Of a DNA stretch of 53,102 nucleotides, positions 16,179-23,919 are shown piece after piece. The first letter of the stretch is position 1, and every line of letters begins with the position of its first letter. The position numbers and the translations under genes were made by a program. Source of the stretch: a virus; IMG/VR virus record IMGVR_UViG_3300044837_000127, positions 1-53,102 of that record; one strand, given 5' to 3'. The notes beneath the pieces were generated by a model. It was given only the letters and a program-made list of their open reading frames with translations, was not told the origin of the DNA and did no database searches.

Positions 16179-17696
16179 ATGGCCGCATGGTACGTCAGCA
16201 GCGTCGGATGGACGGCGGTTACGCCTTGGGCCGCGCTGACCAGCTACAGCGTTGGGGACTTGCGCCGCCAGCTCGCCGCGCCGAGCGTCGGCAACGAGCG
16301 CGTCTGGCGCTGCACCACGGCGGGGGTTAGCGGCGCCGCCGAGCCGACATGGACGCTGACCAAGGGCAGCACGACCAACGACGGCACGGCTGTCTGGACG
16401 GAGGTTACGGGGAGCAGCACGTATAACTCGGCGTCCTCCTATGCGGCACCCCACGCCCGGACTGTTAATGCTATTGCCTGGGGCGCGGCTGGCGACGATT
16501 ACTATTTTCCAGCGTCTCATGCTGAAACACGAGCCAACACGCTCACAATAACATTCAACGGCACGAGCACGGCTCCAGATCGTGCTTTGTGCGTCGATTC
16601 TTCTGGCGTCTTAACAACCGGAGCGTCCATCACAGTTACGGGTAATTTTGCGCTTACCCTAGCCGGTGTAGTTTATGGGTATGGGATTACGTTTAATTGT
16701 GGCACGGGGTCATCGGCCTCAGCCAATCTTAACATATCCAATGCCAACGGCAGCATTCAGACGTGGGAAGCCTGCGCTTTTAATCTGATAACCACATCAG
16801 GTTCTGCCGGGATAGTCACAGGGGGGGGTTCGGCGTCCTCCTTGGCCACCCTCGTTAACTGCACCCTGTCTTTCGGCGCTACCGGGCAATCGCTTAAGCT
16901 GGGCAGTTCAAAGACGACCATAGCCTCTAAGCCGGGTTCCGTATTTGTAACAGGCGCGACAGTACCGACGACGCTGGTTTCGACGCAAAATGCTGGGGCG
17001 GCCCTTGTCATGAGCGGCCTTGATCTTAGTGCGTCCGGCTCGGGGGTAACGCTTTTTGGAGCTAGCTCTTTGGCTGTTGCCAACATCGTAAATTGCAAAC
17101 TTAACGCCAGTGTTACCGTCGCGGCCACCCCCACAAATGCGCTGTTTATTGGCCCGGACCTCATCGGCTGCAACTCGACAACCAACGTCGAGCGCAATGA
17201 GCGCTACCGCTACCAAGGCACCCTCACTACCGAATTGACGATCATCCGCACGGCTGGCGCGTCGGACGGCACGACGGCCTACAGTTGGAAGATCGTCACC
17301 ACCGCCAACAGCAAGCGCACCTTCCCCTTCGAGACATTCGAAGGCGCGATCTGGAACGATGCGATCGGCTCGCCGCTGACACTCACCGTCCACACCGTTA
17401 CGGACAATGTGACCCTGACCGATGCTGAAATTTGGGTTGAGGTCGAATATCTCGGCAGCTCGGCAACGCCGGTCGCAACGCTTATCACCGATGCCAACGC
17501 CACGGTGCTGACGACCCCGGCCAATCAGACGAGCGACAGTGGCACCGCTTGGACCACCACGGACCTTGGTACGCCCGTCAAACAGCAACTTAACGTCACC
17601 TTTACCCCCCAGATGAAGGGTCCGGTCCGCTTCCGGGTTAAGGTCGCCAAGGCGTCCACCACCGTTTACGTCGATCCCAAAGCGGACCTCGCGTAA
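16179..17696 (+). CDS. Tail spike/fibre protein with mosaic central region
   Basis: 505 aa. N-terminal ~80 residues are a carbohydrate-binding-like module (VWRCTTAGVSGAAEPTWTL...AVWTEVTG). The middle, about residues 105-330, has short Gly/Ser/Asn-rich strands of the sort that form beta-helices. The C-terminal third is a beta-sandwich-like domain. The DNA of the middle, about 16480-17180, is visibly richer in A and T and uses codons that neighbours avoid, and holds a G8 run at 16821-16828. This suggests the receptor-binding part was acquired from elsewhere. No enzyme motif was found. Confidence 0.65.
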   Translation: MAAWYVSSVGWTAVTPWAALTSYSVGDLRRQLAAPSVGNERVWRCTTAGVSGAAEPTWTLTKGSTTNDGTAVWTEVTGSSTYNSASSYAAPHARTVNAIAWGAAGDDYYFPASHAETRANTLTITFNGTSTAPDRALCVDSSGVLTTGASITVTGNFALTLAGVVYGYGITFNCGTGSSASANLNISNANGSIQTWEACAFNLITTSGSAGIVTGGGSASSLATLVNCTLSFGATGQSLKLGSSKTTIASKPGSVFVTGATVPTTLVSTQNAGAALVMSGLDLSASGSGVTLFGASSLAVANIVNCKLNASVTVAATPTNALFIGPDLIGCNSTTNVERNERYRYQGTLTTELTIIRTAGASDGTTAYSWKIVTTANSKRTFPFETFEGAIWNDAIGSPLTLTVHTVTDNVTLTDAEIWVEVEYLGSSATPVATLITDANATVLTTPANQTSDSGTAWTTTDLGTPVKQQLNVTFTPQMKGPVRFRVKVAKASTTVYVDPKADLA

Positions 17697-18862
17697 TGTC
17701 TCGGCAATGGGTCGGACCCTCCGGCACATTGACCGAAGAAACCGGCACGCGGCAATGGGTCGGGCCGGGCGGAACACTGGTTGAGGAAACGGCCAGTATA
17801 TCGGGGTCCGCCACGACCACCCTTGGCGCCGCGGCGGCCAGCGCGGCCAGCACCGTCAAAATCCAGGGGACGGCCAATACCTCCACCAGCCCGCTGACCG
17901 CAGTAGCAACCGGCGCCATCGGTATCCACGGTGCGGCCAGTACCGCTCTAGCCCCGGCAACGGGAGTCGACGTGGCAACCGACCGCATCAGCGGGACCGC
18001 CAGCACCACCCTTGGCGCCGCGACCGGCAGTACCACGGGCACCCTTCCGATCCACGGCACGGCCAATACCACCGCCAGCAATCTGACCGCATCGGCCCAA
18101 GGCGTTCTGGTCCTGCAGGCGGTCAGCATCGTCACGCTTGCCGAAGCGACCGGCATTGATACCGGAACGGAACGCATTGTCGGAACCGTGGCAACGATCC
18201 TTGCCGATGCGACCGGCAGCGAGGCGGCGACCGATCGTATCTCGGCATTCGCAGCGACCACGCTATCCCCCGCAACCGCACTTACCGCCGGCCTCCTTCC
18301 GATTCACGGCGCGGCCAGCATCACCCTTGCCAATGCAACCGGCGTTGAGGCCGGAACCGGCGGGATCGTGGGGTCCGTCAGCACCACCCTTGGCGCGGTG
18401 ATACTGGCCGCCCCATCGCAACCCCGGCAATGGGTCGGGCCGCGAGGGACGTTAATCCAGGAAACCGGCCAGCGGCAATGGGTCGGTCCCTCCGGCACTC
18501 TGATCCAGGAGACTGCGGGCACTGGCGGACCCAACGGGCGCTTGCGGCTCCAGGGCAGCGTGACCATTACCCTTAGTCCTGCCAGCGCGAGCGGTGCCGG
18601 CCGCCTCTCAATCCACGGCGCGTCGGTCCATGCGCTTGACCCGTTGGTCGCCAGTGCGGTCAGCGCGCTCCGTCTCCACGCGGCCAATGATACCGACCTT
18701 GCGCCCCTTACCGCCGAAGCCGCCGGGCTTCATTATGCGCTGCCCGATAATTGCCGTGTGTTGCGGATAGCGCGCCAAGACCGTATCGTGCGCGTGGCCC
18801 GGCAGGACCGAACAATCCGGGTGCCCTATCAGGATCGGGCGATCAAGGTGAGGGCGTGCTAG
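17696..18862 (+). CDS. Repeat-built fibre-region protein
   Basis: 388 aa made of three repeat families. RQWVGPSGTL-x-EET occurs four times, in two pairs at residues ~3-30 and ~243-270. A ~20-22 residue unit of the type ISGTASTTLGAATGS recurs about ten times between and after them. Four RxxRxxRQDRxIRV-type units end the protein (from residue ~355). No family recognised. Its position among fibre genes suggests a long, extended virion protein. The ATG overlaps the preceding TAA. Confidence 0.6.
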   Translation: MSRQWVGPSGTLTEETGTRQWVGPGGTLVEETASISGSATTTLGAAAASAASTVKIQGTANTSTSPLTAVATGAIGIHGAASTALAPATGVDVATDRISGTASTTLGAATGSTTGTLPIHGTANTTASNLTASAQGVLVLQAVSIVTLAEATGIDTGTERIVGTVATILADATGSEAATDRISAFAATTLSPATALTAGLLPIHGAASITLANATGVEAGTGGIVGSVSTTLGAVILAAPSQPRQWVGPRGTLIQETGQRQWVGPSGTLIQETAGTGGPNGRLRLQGSVTITLSPASASGAGRLSIHGASVHALDPLVASAVSALRLHAANDTDLAPLTAEAAGLHYALPDNCRVLRIARQDRIVRVARQDRTIRVPYQDRAIKVRAC

Positions 18863-18863
18863 G

Positions 18864-19142
18864 ATGGCCGATTACCAATTGCCCACCAGGTACACGCCGG
18901 ACCGGCTGGACTATGCGGTCGATTGGTCCGACTGGCTCGGTGATGAAGAGTCGCTGACCGGGGTATCGGTAACGGTCACGGGGGATCTGGACGTTTCGGA
19001 TATCACCCATAACGCCACGTCCATGATTTTCTGGCTGACCGGCGGGACCGCCAGTTTTCAGACCGTCGCCATCACCGCGACCACTGACCATTCGCCACCG
19101 CGCGTTCGGGAAATCAAAGCGTCAATTATTTGTAATTCATAA
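18864..19142 (+). CDS. Phage fibre-tail adaptor-like protein
   Basis: 92 aa. Pattern LDYAVDWSDWLGDEESLTGVSVTV, then ATSMIFWLTGGTASFQTVAITATT resembles small beta-sandwich proteins (fibre-tail adaptor type) that many phages encode next to fibres. Likely connects or decorates a fibre. The start follows the previous stop by one base. Confidence 0.65.
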   Translation: MADYQLPTRYTPDRLDYAVDWSDWLGDEESLTGVSVTVTGDLDVSDITHNATSMIFWLTGGTASFQTVAITATTDHSPPRVREIKASIICNS

Positions 19143-19154
19143 AGGAAACGACCG

Positions 19155-19958
19155 ATGCGCAAATTACTCGTATTGCTGGCCGTGCTGCTATTGCCGGTCA
19201 CCGTCTATTCCCAACCGACCGTCACGCTGCCTGCCGCAAAGACCGTCACCGGCCAAGCGGTACAGGCGATGCCGACCATTTCGCTGGATGCGTCCGGCGC
19301 TTACGCTTCTTCCGGTTATACCGGTCCCGTCGCCGCGCAGCTCCCGGCGTCCCTGGGCTCCCAGACCGGCGCCAACAGCCTGTCGGTTACCCCGGCGAGC
19401 AACGCGACCTTTACCGTGGGGCTTCCGTCCGGCGCGTCCACCAGTGCGCTCCAGACCACCGGCAATACCGCGCTGACGACCATCAATACTACCCTTGGCT
19501 CGCCTTTCCAGGCGGGCGGCTCGATTACCAATATCAGCGGCACCGTCAGTTTGCCGACCGGCGCGGCCACCAGCGCCAACCAGACCGCGCTCTCCGCCCA
19601 GATACCGGCCAGCCTGGGGGTAAAGACAAGCGCAGCAAGCCTGTCCGTTGTCCCCGCGAGCGATGCGGCATTTACCGTCACACCGGCCGGCTATAGCTAC
19701 GCCCATCTATCGACGGCCACCACCACGACGATCAAGAGCGGCGCGGGCGTGCTGCATACCCTGTCGGTCAATAACCTCGGCACGGTCGCCTCCGTCACTA
19801 CGGTCTATGACAATACGGCGGCTTCCGGCAGCGTCATCGCGGTCATCAACACGCTGGCCGGACAGGAGTCATACATTTACGATGTGGCTTTTAGCACGGG
19901 GCTGACCATCGTTACCACCGGGACCGTTGCGCCCGATATCACTATCTCCTACCGCTAG
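19155..19958 (+). CDS. Virion-like protein with signal peptide
   Basis: 267 aa. Begins with a clear signal peptide (MRKLLVLLAVLLLPVTVYSQ), which is unusual among phage virion proteins. The rest is Ser/Thr/Ala-rich beta repeats; the unit LPASLGxxT-AxSLSV-PASxA occurs twice and LPTGAATSANQTAL-like units occur twice. The C-terminal 80 residues look like a compact beta-sandwich. It closes the fibre block and has a good ribosome site (AAAGGAAA). It may be exported to coat the host surface instead of joining the virion. Stop shares CTAG with the converging gene. Confidence 0.6.
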   Translation: MRKLLVLLAVLLLPVTVYSQPTVTLPAAKTVTGQAVQAMPTISLDASGAYASSGYTGPVAAQLPASLGSQTGANSLSVTPASNATFTVGLPSGASTSALQTTGNTALTTINTTLGSPFQAGGSITNISGTVSLPTGAATSANQTALSAQIPASLGVKTSAASLSVVPASDAAFTVTPAGYSYAHLSTATTTTIKSGAGVLHTLSVNNLGTVASVTTVYDNTAASGSVIAVINTLAGQESYIYDVAFSTGLTIVTTGTVAPDITISYR

Positions 19959-20326
19959 GCGCTCTGCCCGGCAACCGGCAAGCGCCGCCGGTCCATGTAA
20001 AGCGTGCCGCTGTCGAATAGCCGCGCCACGTACTCCGCGACCGGTGGACGGCCGGCCGCCTTGTCGGCATCGTTGAGCATCCGGGCGATCCGGGTCAGCT
20101 CGCTACGGGCTTGACCGCAGATCGGTTGAGTCCCCCCGTGCCCACCGCCTCGCGTGGCGAACATCGCTTTGACCAGTGGTGCGAGGATTTTACCCTCAGC
20201 CGCCATGCGATTATTGAAATCCACCTGACATTTGCGCCGGCAGAACCGGCGGCCATAACGAACCTCATAAGATTGGCCGCACTGGGGGCACAGGGCGGTT
20301 TCCGGGGGTTTTGGGGTACCTGACAT
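19955..20326 (-). CDS. Zinc-ribbon protein, unknown function
   Basis: 123 aa. N-terminal zinc motif: CPQCGQSYEV, then RRFCRRKCQ, i.e. Cx2C and Cx3C, the layout of small FCS-like or ribbon domains. The rest is helical and charged. It lies downstream of operator site 4 and is the last leftward gene of the replication side. Start chosen at ATG 20326 because the predicted promoter begins transcription around 20350. Could be a DNA- or RNA-binding accessory protein. Confidence 0.65.
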   Translation of the reverse strand: MSGTPKPPETALCPQCGQSYEVRYGRRFCRRKCQVDFNNRMAAEGKILAPLVKAMFATRGGGHGGTQPICGQARSELTRIARMLNDADKAAGRPPVAEYVARLFDSGTLYMDRRRLPVAGQSA

Positions 20327-20371
20327 GCCAGCGACTCGCTTTGTTAAGTGCAAGTCACTTGTAGCGAGCGG

Positions 20372-20385
20372 TGACGGAGCGGTCA
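20372..20385. promoter_or_regulatory. TGACSGnnCSGTCA operator site 4 with leftward promoter
   Basis: TGACGGAGCGGTCA. Minus strand: -35 TTGACC, 17 bp, -10 TACAAG (20358-20363), reading into the zinc-ribbon gene. The site overlaps the stop codon of the DUF1643 gene. The rightward side reads GTGACG, and no rightward gene is close. Confidence 0.8.
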
Positions 20386-20970
20386 ATCCTTTATCGGTTT
20401 CCATTCGGCGCACGTTCTACCGGAGCGAATCGGGTAGGGGCCAATATACGGTTGGGGGGGAATTCCGGCGTTTGCGCTCTTCCCACGGGCCAGCGGGTGC
20501 AAAGGCATCCCATCGTCCGTGGTGCCCAGACATAGTAAGGGGGACGAATTGTACCGGGTGAAAGCGCCCAGCATCCGCCGGCAATGCTCCGGGTGGCGGC
20601 GCATAGGTTCCGCTCCGAAAGCGACCACCAGCCGATCGGCCGCCCCTCCGATCAGCTCCAAGGCCCGTTCATTCGCCAGAATCATGTCTTCGGTGATGCG
20701 ACCCGCTGCCAACGCCGTCCAAAGGTCGCGTGGATACGGGGTGCGCCAGCTCCACATATTACCCAGCAGAGACATGCCACCCCCGTGGTCATCGCTGGTG
20801 GTCACGGTCCGTCCGCATGTAGGGTCATCTATCAGATGGCTGGCCACGGACGGATTGGTCATCAGCCATGCGAAGACGAGCCGCGAGCCGTCCCAGCAGC
20901 GATAGAGCATCGGCCGGCACTGGGGGATGCCGTCGGCATTGAAATTGGTCAGACTGGCGCCCCGGAGCAT
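20383..20970 (-). CDS. DUF1643 protein
   Basis: 195 aa. Pattern: YRCWDGSRLVFAWLMTNPS, DDPTCGRTV, LLGNMWSWRTPYPRDLW, VVAFGAEP, and the late GMPLHPL. DUF1643 proteins are common in phages; the role is unproven, and the NPSxAxxxxxDPT motif suggests a nucleotide-related or nuclease-like site. Its ATG overlaps the stop of the polymerase ORF, so it belongs to the replication operon. A C7 run lies in its coding strand. Confidence 0.8.
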   Translation of the reverse strand: MLRGASLTNFNADGIPQCRPMLYRCWDGSRLVFAWLMTNPSVASHLIDDPTCGRTVTTSDDHGGGMSLLGNMWSWRTPYPRDLWTALAAGRITEDMILANERALELIGGAADRLVVAFGAEPMRRHPEHCRRMLGAFTRYNSSPLLCLGTTDDGMPLHPLARGKSANAGIPPQPYIGPYPIRSGRTCAEWKPIKD

Positions 20971-23231
20971 CAGACCTTCCTATAGACTCGGCCTCGCCAG
21001 CCGCCTTCGGCCCGGATGGGCCAATCGTGCGCAAAGGGCGGCGGGGTCGACAAGATCCCTTCCACATGCCCCACCGTCCCAAAGCCGTGCGGAACCTCCA
21101 GGACCACTTCGTCATAAACCTCCATGACCGGGACCGGATAGCCGGCGGCAATCAGCGCTTTGATGCCGTGGCGCTGGATTTCCACTTCATGACCCATAAC
21201 CACGTTTTCCGTCAGCGAGCCCCCATAGGTGGACAGCCGTTGCCAGCCGGGCGCCCCGCGCTTGGGGTTGCTGTTATATCCGGAATAGCTGATGGCCAAT
21301 TCGTCCATATTACGATCGGACTGGGCGAGCCGCGGGTGCCAATAAGTCAGCGAGCGAAGCCCGCTTAACAGACCGATCGTCAGCTTGTCCGTGGTCGCAT
21401 CATAGAGAAACGGCATTCCCCGGAACGTATAGACCACGCCGGGCGACTGGAGCGCGGCGATAAAATAGCCTTCCATGCCATAGAGTTCCGCCCGTTCGCG
21501 CCGCCAGGGCGGGCCGCGCCACTGGCCACCCCAGAACTCAACGATGGCGGGATTGGCCGCACGCCACGCGAGAATCTGGGTTCGGATTACATCGTCGGGC
21601 TCTTCGGATCCGAAAGCGCGGTAACTGGGAATCCAGCCTTGGAATCCGCAATTATGAACCAGCAGATGGCCGGTGGCCGTCTGGATCGTAAATCGGTTCC
21701 GCGGCCCCGCATGTGCAATGTCGTAAACGGGCTCGCAAGGCGTCCAGCTCGCGCTGCATCGCTTGGATAGATCGTTTGTTGCCAGTATTCGCTCGGCGCG
21801 TAACAAAGCGGAGATTGCCCGGCTCATAGTTACCATCCGTTTCGATACGATCAAGCTCCAGCGCCGGTTGATCCCAGCCGTCCAGAGTGACAAGGTAGGC
21901 CAGAAATTCGCGACGTCCGTCCGTACCATTAGTCCAGGGCTCATGGACGCGAATTCCGCGTTTTCCATAGTTGGGGTGGCCCTCTGGTCGACACCGAGTA
22001 AGGCAGGCTGAAATTCGGTTAAGAAGGCGGCGTCGGTGCCCATCATCCGGCACGATGACGGCGTATTTCCAAAACATTTTTTGGTATGCGCCAGCCGCTT
22101 TTCGGGCGCATACCCCGCAGCGAGTGCTAGCCCCCTTGCGAAGATTAGAAGCCGCAACATAGTACGGTTTCGAATCGCACCCACCGCACGTAACCAAAAT
22201 CGAGCTAACGGCCCCCCACTTGCCGTATCCAACCACGGTAAGCTGGCCGAACCTGTCGCCAATGCTTGGCGGAGCATGGTGCGGTTGGAAACGAGTCGGC
22301 TTGCCGGCTTCCAAAAACCGTTCAAGAATATCAGATGATTCGGGGTCATCCCGACGCCATCCAGGCGGACGGTCTCCGCGATACCCTTTGCGACTACCCC
22401 CGCATGGCAAACCCATTCCACCCCATCCCAAAGTAAATCGGTTAGACGAACAGCCACAATATCCACGTATCCGCGGGCCGTCAACACTTGGGTTTGACGG
22501 TTGAAACAAGCAAGCTCGGAAACCTTGCCGATCTTTTGGCGGTCCGGGTGGTGCTGGCGGTACGCTGGGTCCGGGTGCGATTGCTCCCAATACCGGAGGT
22601 ACTCCGAAACCGGCACCCCCGTAATCTTACTCGCCCCCAGCAAGTAAATCGGCTTGCCAGCACGGAAGGCATCGATACGCCATTGCTCGCCCGCGAGACA
22701 GGCCAGCACCACGGCTTGCAAGCTGCTGTAATCGGTAGCGATGAAATCGTAACCATCCGCGGCGATGAACAGTGACCGGATGCAGCCGGATATGGCCAGC
22801 AGGGCGTCCCCGAAGAACCGTTCCACCATGCCCAGATCCCGCGTGGCCATAATCTCCAGCACGAAGGGGACCATTTCCACGGTCCATTCCCGGCGCCGAT
22901 CGGCCGCGCCCAGGTTTCCGCACCATGGGCAGAACGGCGCGAGCTTATGGGGGCGGAGGCATTTTTCGCACCAGACCAGCCTGGGGCCGGCCTTCGGGAG
23001 ATTTAGCGGTTGAACCGCCCCGCCCGTAGGGCGCCCTGGCTGCGTTCCGTGATGGATGATAAGGTCGCGAAGGCGGTTGTCGCGGCACGCCTGGTTATCC
23101 ATCGCGTAGAGTTTTTTAACGCTTGCGGAGGCGGTTAGCTGACGGAGCTCCAGTACCCGCCGCACGTCCGCCGGCAAGTCGAGTCGCTCCAGAGCCGCGC
23201 TTACCGTTTCGCTGTCCAGAGAGGCTATCAT
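20970..23231 (-). CDS. Family-A DNA polymerase, polymerase domain, with intein
   Basis: 753-aa precursor that would give a ~467-aa polymerase domain after intein removal. Extein features: GRPTGGAVQPLNLPK (template grip), CEKC/CPWC zinc ribbon near residue 88, motif A DYSSLQAVVLACLAG near residue 167, motif B RQKIGKVSELA-CGFQGW split by the intein, motif C VYDEVVLEV near residue 700. Motif A has Gln where family-A enzymes have the steric-gate Glu, and motif C has Tyr for the usual His. The 3'-5' exonuclease domain is a separate ORF (23920-24828), because a GIY-YIG gene lies between them. The ATG overlaps that gene's stop. Confidence 0.85.
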   Translation of the reverse strand: MIASLDSETVSAALERLDLPADVRRVLELRQLTASASVKKLYAMDNQACRDNRLRDLIIHHGTQPGRPTGGAVQPLNLPKAGPRLVWCEKCLRPHKLAPFCPWCGNLGAADRRREWTVEMVPFVLEIMATRDLGMVERFFGDALLAISGCIRSLFIAADGYDFIATDYSSLQAVVLACLAGEQWRIDAFRAGKPIYLLGASKITGVPVSEYLRYWEQSHPDPAYRQHHPDRQKIGKVSELACFNRQTQVLTARGYVDIVAVRLTDLLWDGVEWVCHAGVVAKGIAETVRLDGVGMTPNHLIFLNGFWKPASRLVSNRTMLRQALATGSASLPWLDTASGGPLARFWLRAVGAIRNRTMLRLLIFARGLALAAGYAPEKRLAHTKKCFGNTPSSCRMMGTDAAFLTEFQPALLGVDQRATPTMENAEFASMSPGLMVRTDVANFWPTLSLWTAGINRRWSLIVSKRMVTMSRAISALLRAERILATNDLSKRCSASWTPCEPVYDIAHAGPRNRFTIQTATGHLLVHNCGFQGWIPSYRAFGSEEPDDVIRTQILAWRAANPAIVEFWGGQWRGPPWRRERAELYGMEGYFIAALQSPGVVYTFRGMPFLYDATTDKLTIGLLSGLRSLTYWHPRLAQSDRNMDELAISYSGYNSNPKRGAPGWQRLSTYGGSLTENVVMGHEVEIQRHGIKALIAAGYPVPVMEVYDEVVLEVPHGFGTVGHVEGILSTPPPFAHDWPIRAEGGWRGRVYRKV
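21651..22508 (-). mobile_element. Intein in polymerase motif B
   Basis: 286 residues, from Cys242 to Asn527 of the precursor. Splicing blocks are visible: A, CFNRQTQVLTARGY; B, GMTPNHLIF with NGFWKPASRL after it; F, CEPVYDIAHAG; G, GHLLVHN followed by Cys of the extein. Removing it joins KVSELA to CGFQGW in the O-helix motif, the conserved active-site position that inteins favour. Roughly residues 330-495 show no homing-endonuclease motif in this frame. That stretch is the out-of-frame reading of an HNH gene. Confidence 0.85.
21652..22413 (-). CDS. HNH endonuclease encoded out of frame inside the intein
   Basis: A different frame of the intein DNA encodes a recognisable phage-type HNH protein over about 22263-21721. 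It reads IGDRFGQLTVVGYG, then CGGCDSKPYYVAASNLRKGAS with TRCGVC, then NRISACLTRCRPEGHPNYGKRGI and ELDRIETDGNYEPGNLRFVT. Its TAA uses bases of the His-Asn end of the intein. The best start is uncertain: ATG 22413, preceded by G-rich GGGATGGGG, gives 253 aa; TTG 22314 is another. Alternatively a frameshift joins it to the intein. It would be the homing nuclease of this intein. Confidence 0.75.
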   Translation of the reverse strand, partial: GLPCGGSRKGYRGDRPPGWRRDDPESSDILERFLEAGKPTRFQPHHAPPSIGDRFGQLTVVGYGKWGAVSSILVTCGGCDSKPYYVAASNLRKGASTRCGVCARKAAGAYQKMFWKYAVIVPDDGHRRRLLNRISACLTRCRPEGHPNYGKRGIRVHEPWTNGTDGRREFLAYLVTLDGWDQPALELDRIETDGNYEPGNLRFVTRRANTGNKRSIQAMQRELDALRARLRHCTCGAAEPIYDPDGHRPSAGS

Positions 23232-23884
23232 GCCTTTTTCGCTCGGTTGGTGGCCTGTAGTGTCTCCCGGCGCCGCGCGATGTAGTCGGCATAGCGGTCT
23301 GGATCGGCACGCAAGTCCACCCAGAATTGCTTAATCCCACGGCTGGCGGCTTCGGCCCTTTGTCGGACGTCTCCCTTGGCGCGCGCGGCCAACATTCGTT
23401 CTTGCTGGAGCGCTTTGAACGCCGGGTCTTCGGCGCATCGTCTTTTCAGAGTGGCGGAAATAGTGTCGAAAATTTGCCGCTTGCGCTTCGGGCTTCGGGA
23501 CGCCCAGACCCCCCGCGTGACTTCCGAAGACCGAAGACTATAGGCGGCATAAAATGTCGGGTCGGTACTAAGCCGGTGCCGTAAAGCGATGGGGCCGGTC
23601 AATGCGTCATAGTCTCCGCCCGGCGAAATGTTGTATCCGTCCGACCGGTCCGCGCTATTGAGCATGGCGATCAACGATATCTCTGCGGCTTTTGCGGCAA
23701 CAAGGTCTGGATGAGAAGAAACAATTTCCATCGTGAAGGCGTCCCGTCCGTATTTCTTCATGGCTCGATAAAGCGGATGAGCCTTTTTGCACTTTCGATG
23801 TTGACGCCAGCGTTCTTTGGGATTGTTGGTGATCCCCACGTACGCTTTGCCTGTTGGTCCCAGGATGACATAGAGATAGGTCAT
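23228..23884 (-). CDS. GIY-YIG homing endonuclease splitting the polymerase gene
   Basis: 218 aa. GIY-YIG core at the N-terminus: YLYVILGPTGKAYVGITNNPKERWRQH, then AMKKYGRDAF and the Glu of AAKAAEISLI. Basic tail with repeats of the KRRCAEDPAFKAL kind, probably DNA-binding. It lies exactly between the exonuclease and polymerase parts of the DNA polymerase and overlaps the second part (ATGA). This is the arrangement known for genes fragmented by free-standing homing endonucleases in T4-like phages. Confidence 0.9.
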   Translation of the reverse strand: MTYLYVILGPTGKAYVGITNNPKERWRQHRKCKKAHPLYRAMKKYGRDAFTMEIVSSHPDLVAAKAAEISLIAMLNSADRSDGYNISPGGDYDALTGPIALRHRLSTDPTFYAAYSLRSSEVTRGVWASRSPKRKRQIFDTISATLKRRCAEDPAFKALQQERMLAARAKGDVRQRAEAASRGIKQFWVDLRADPDRYADYIARRRETLQATNRAKKA

Positions 23885-23919
23885 TCAGATAGATTAAGCG
23901 GCTAAAGTTTCCACGTCAA

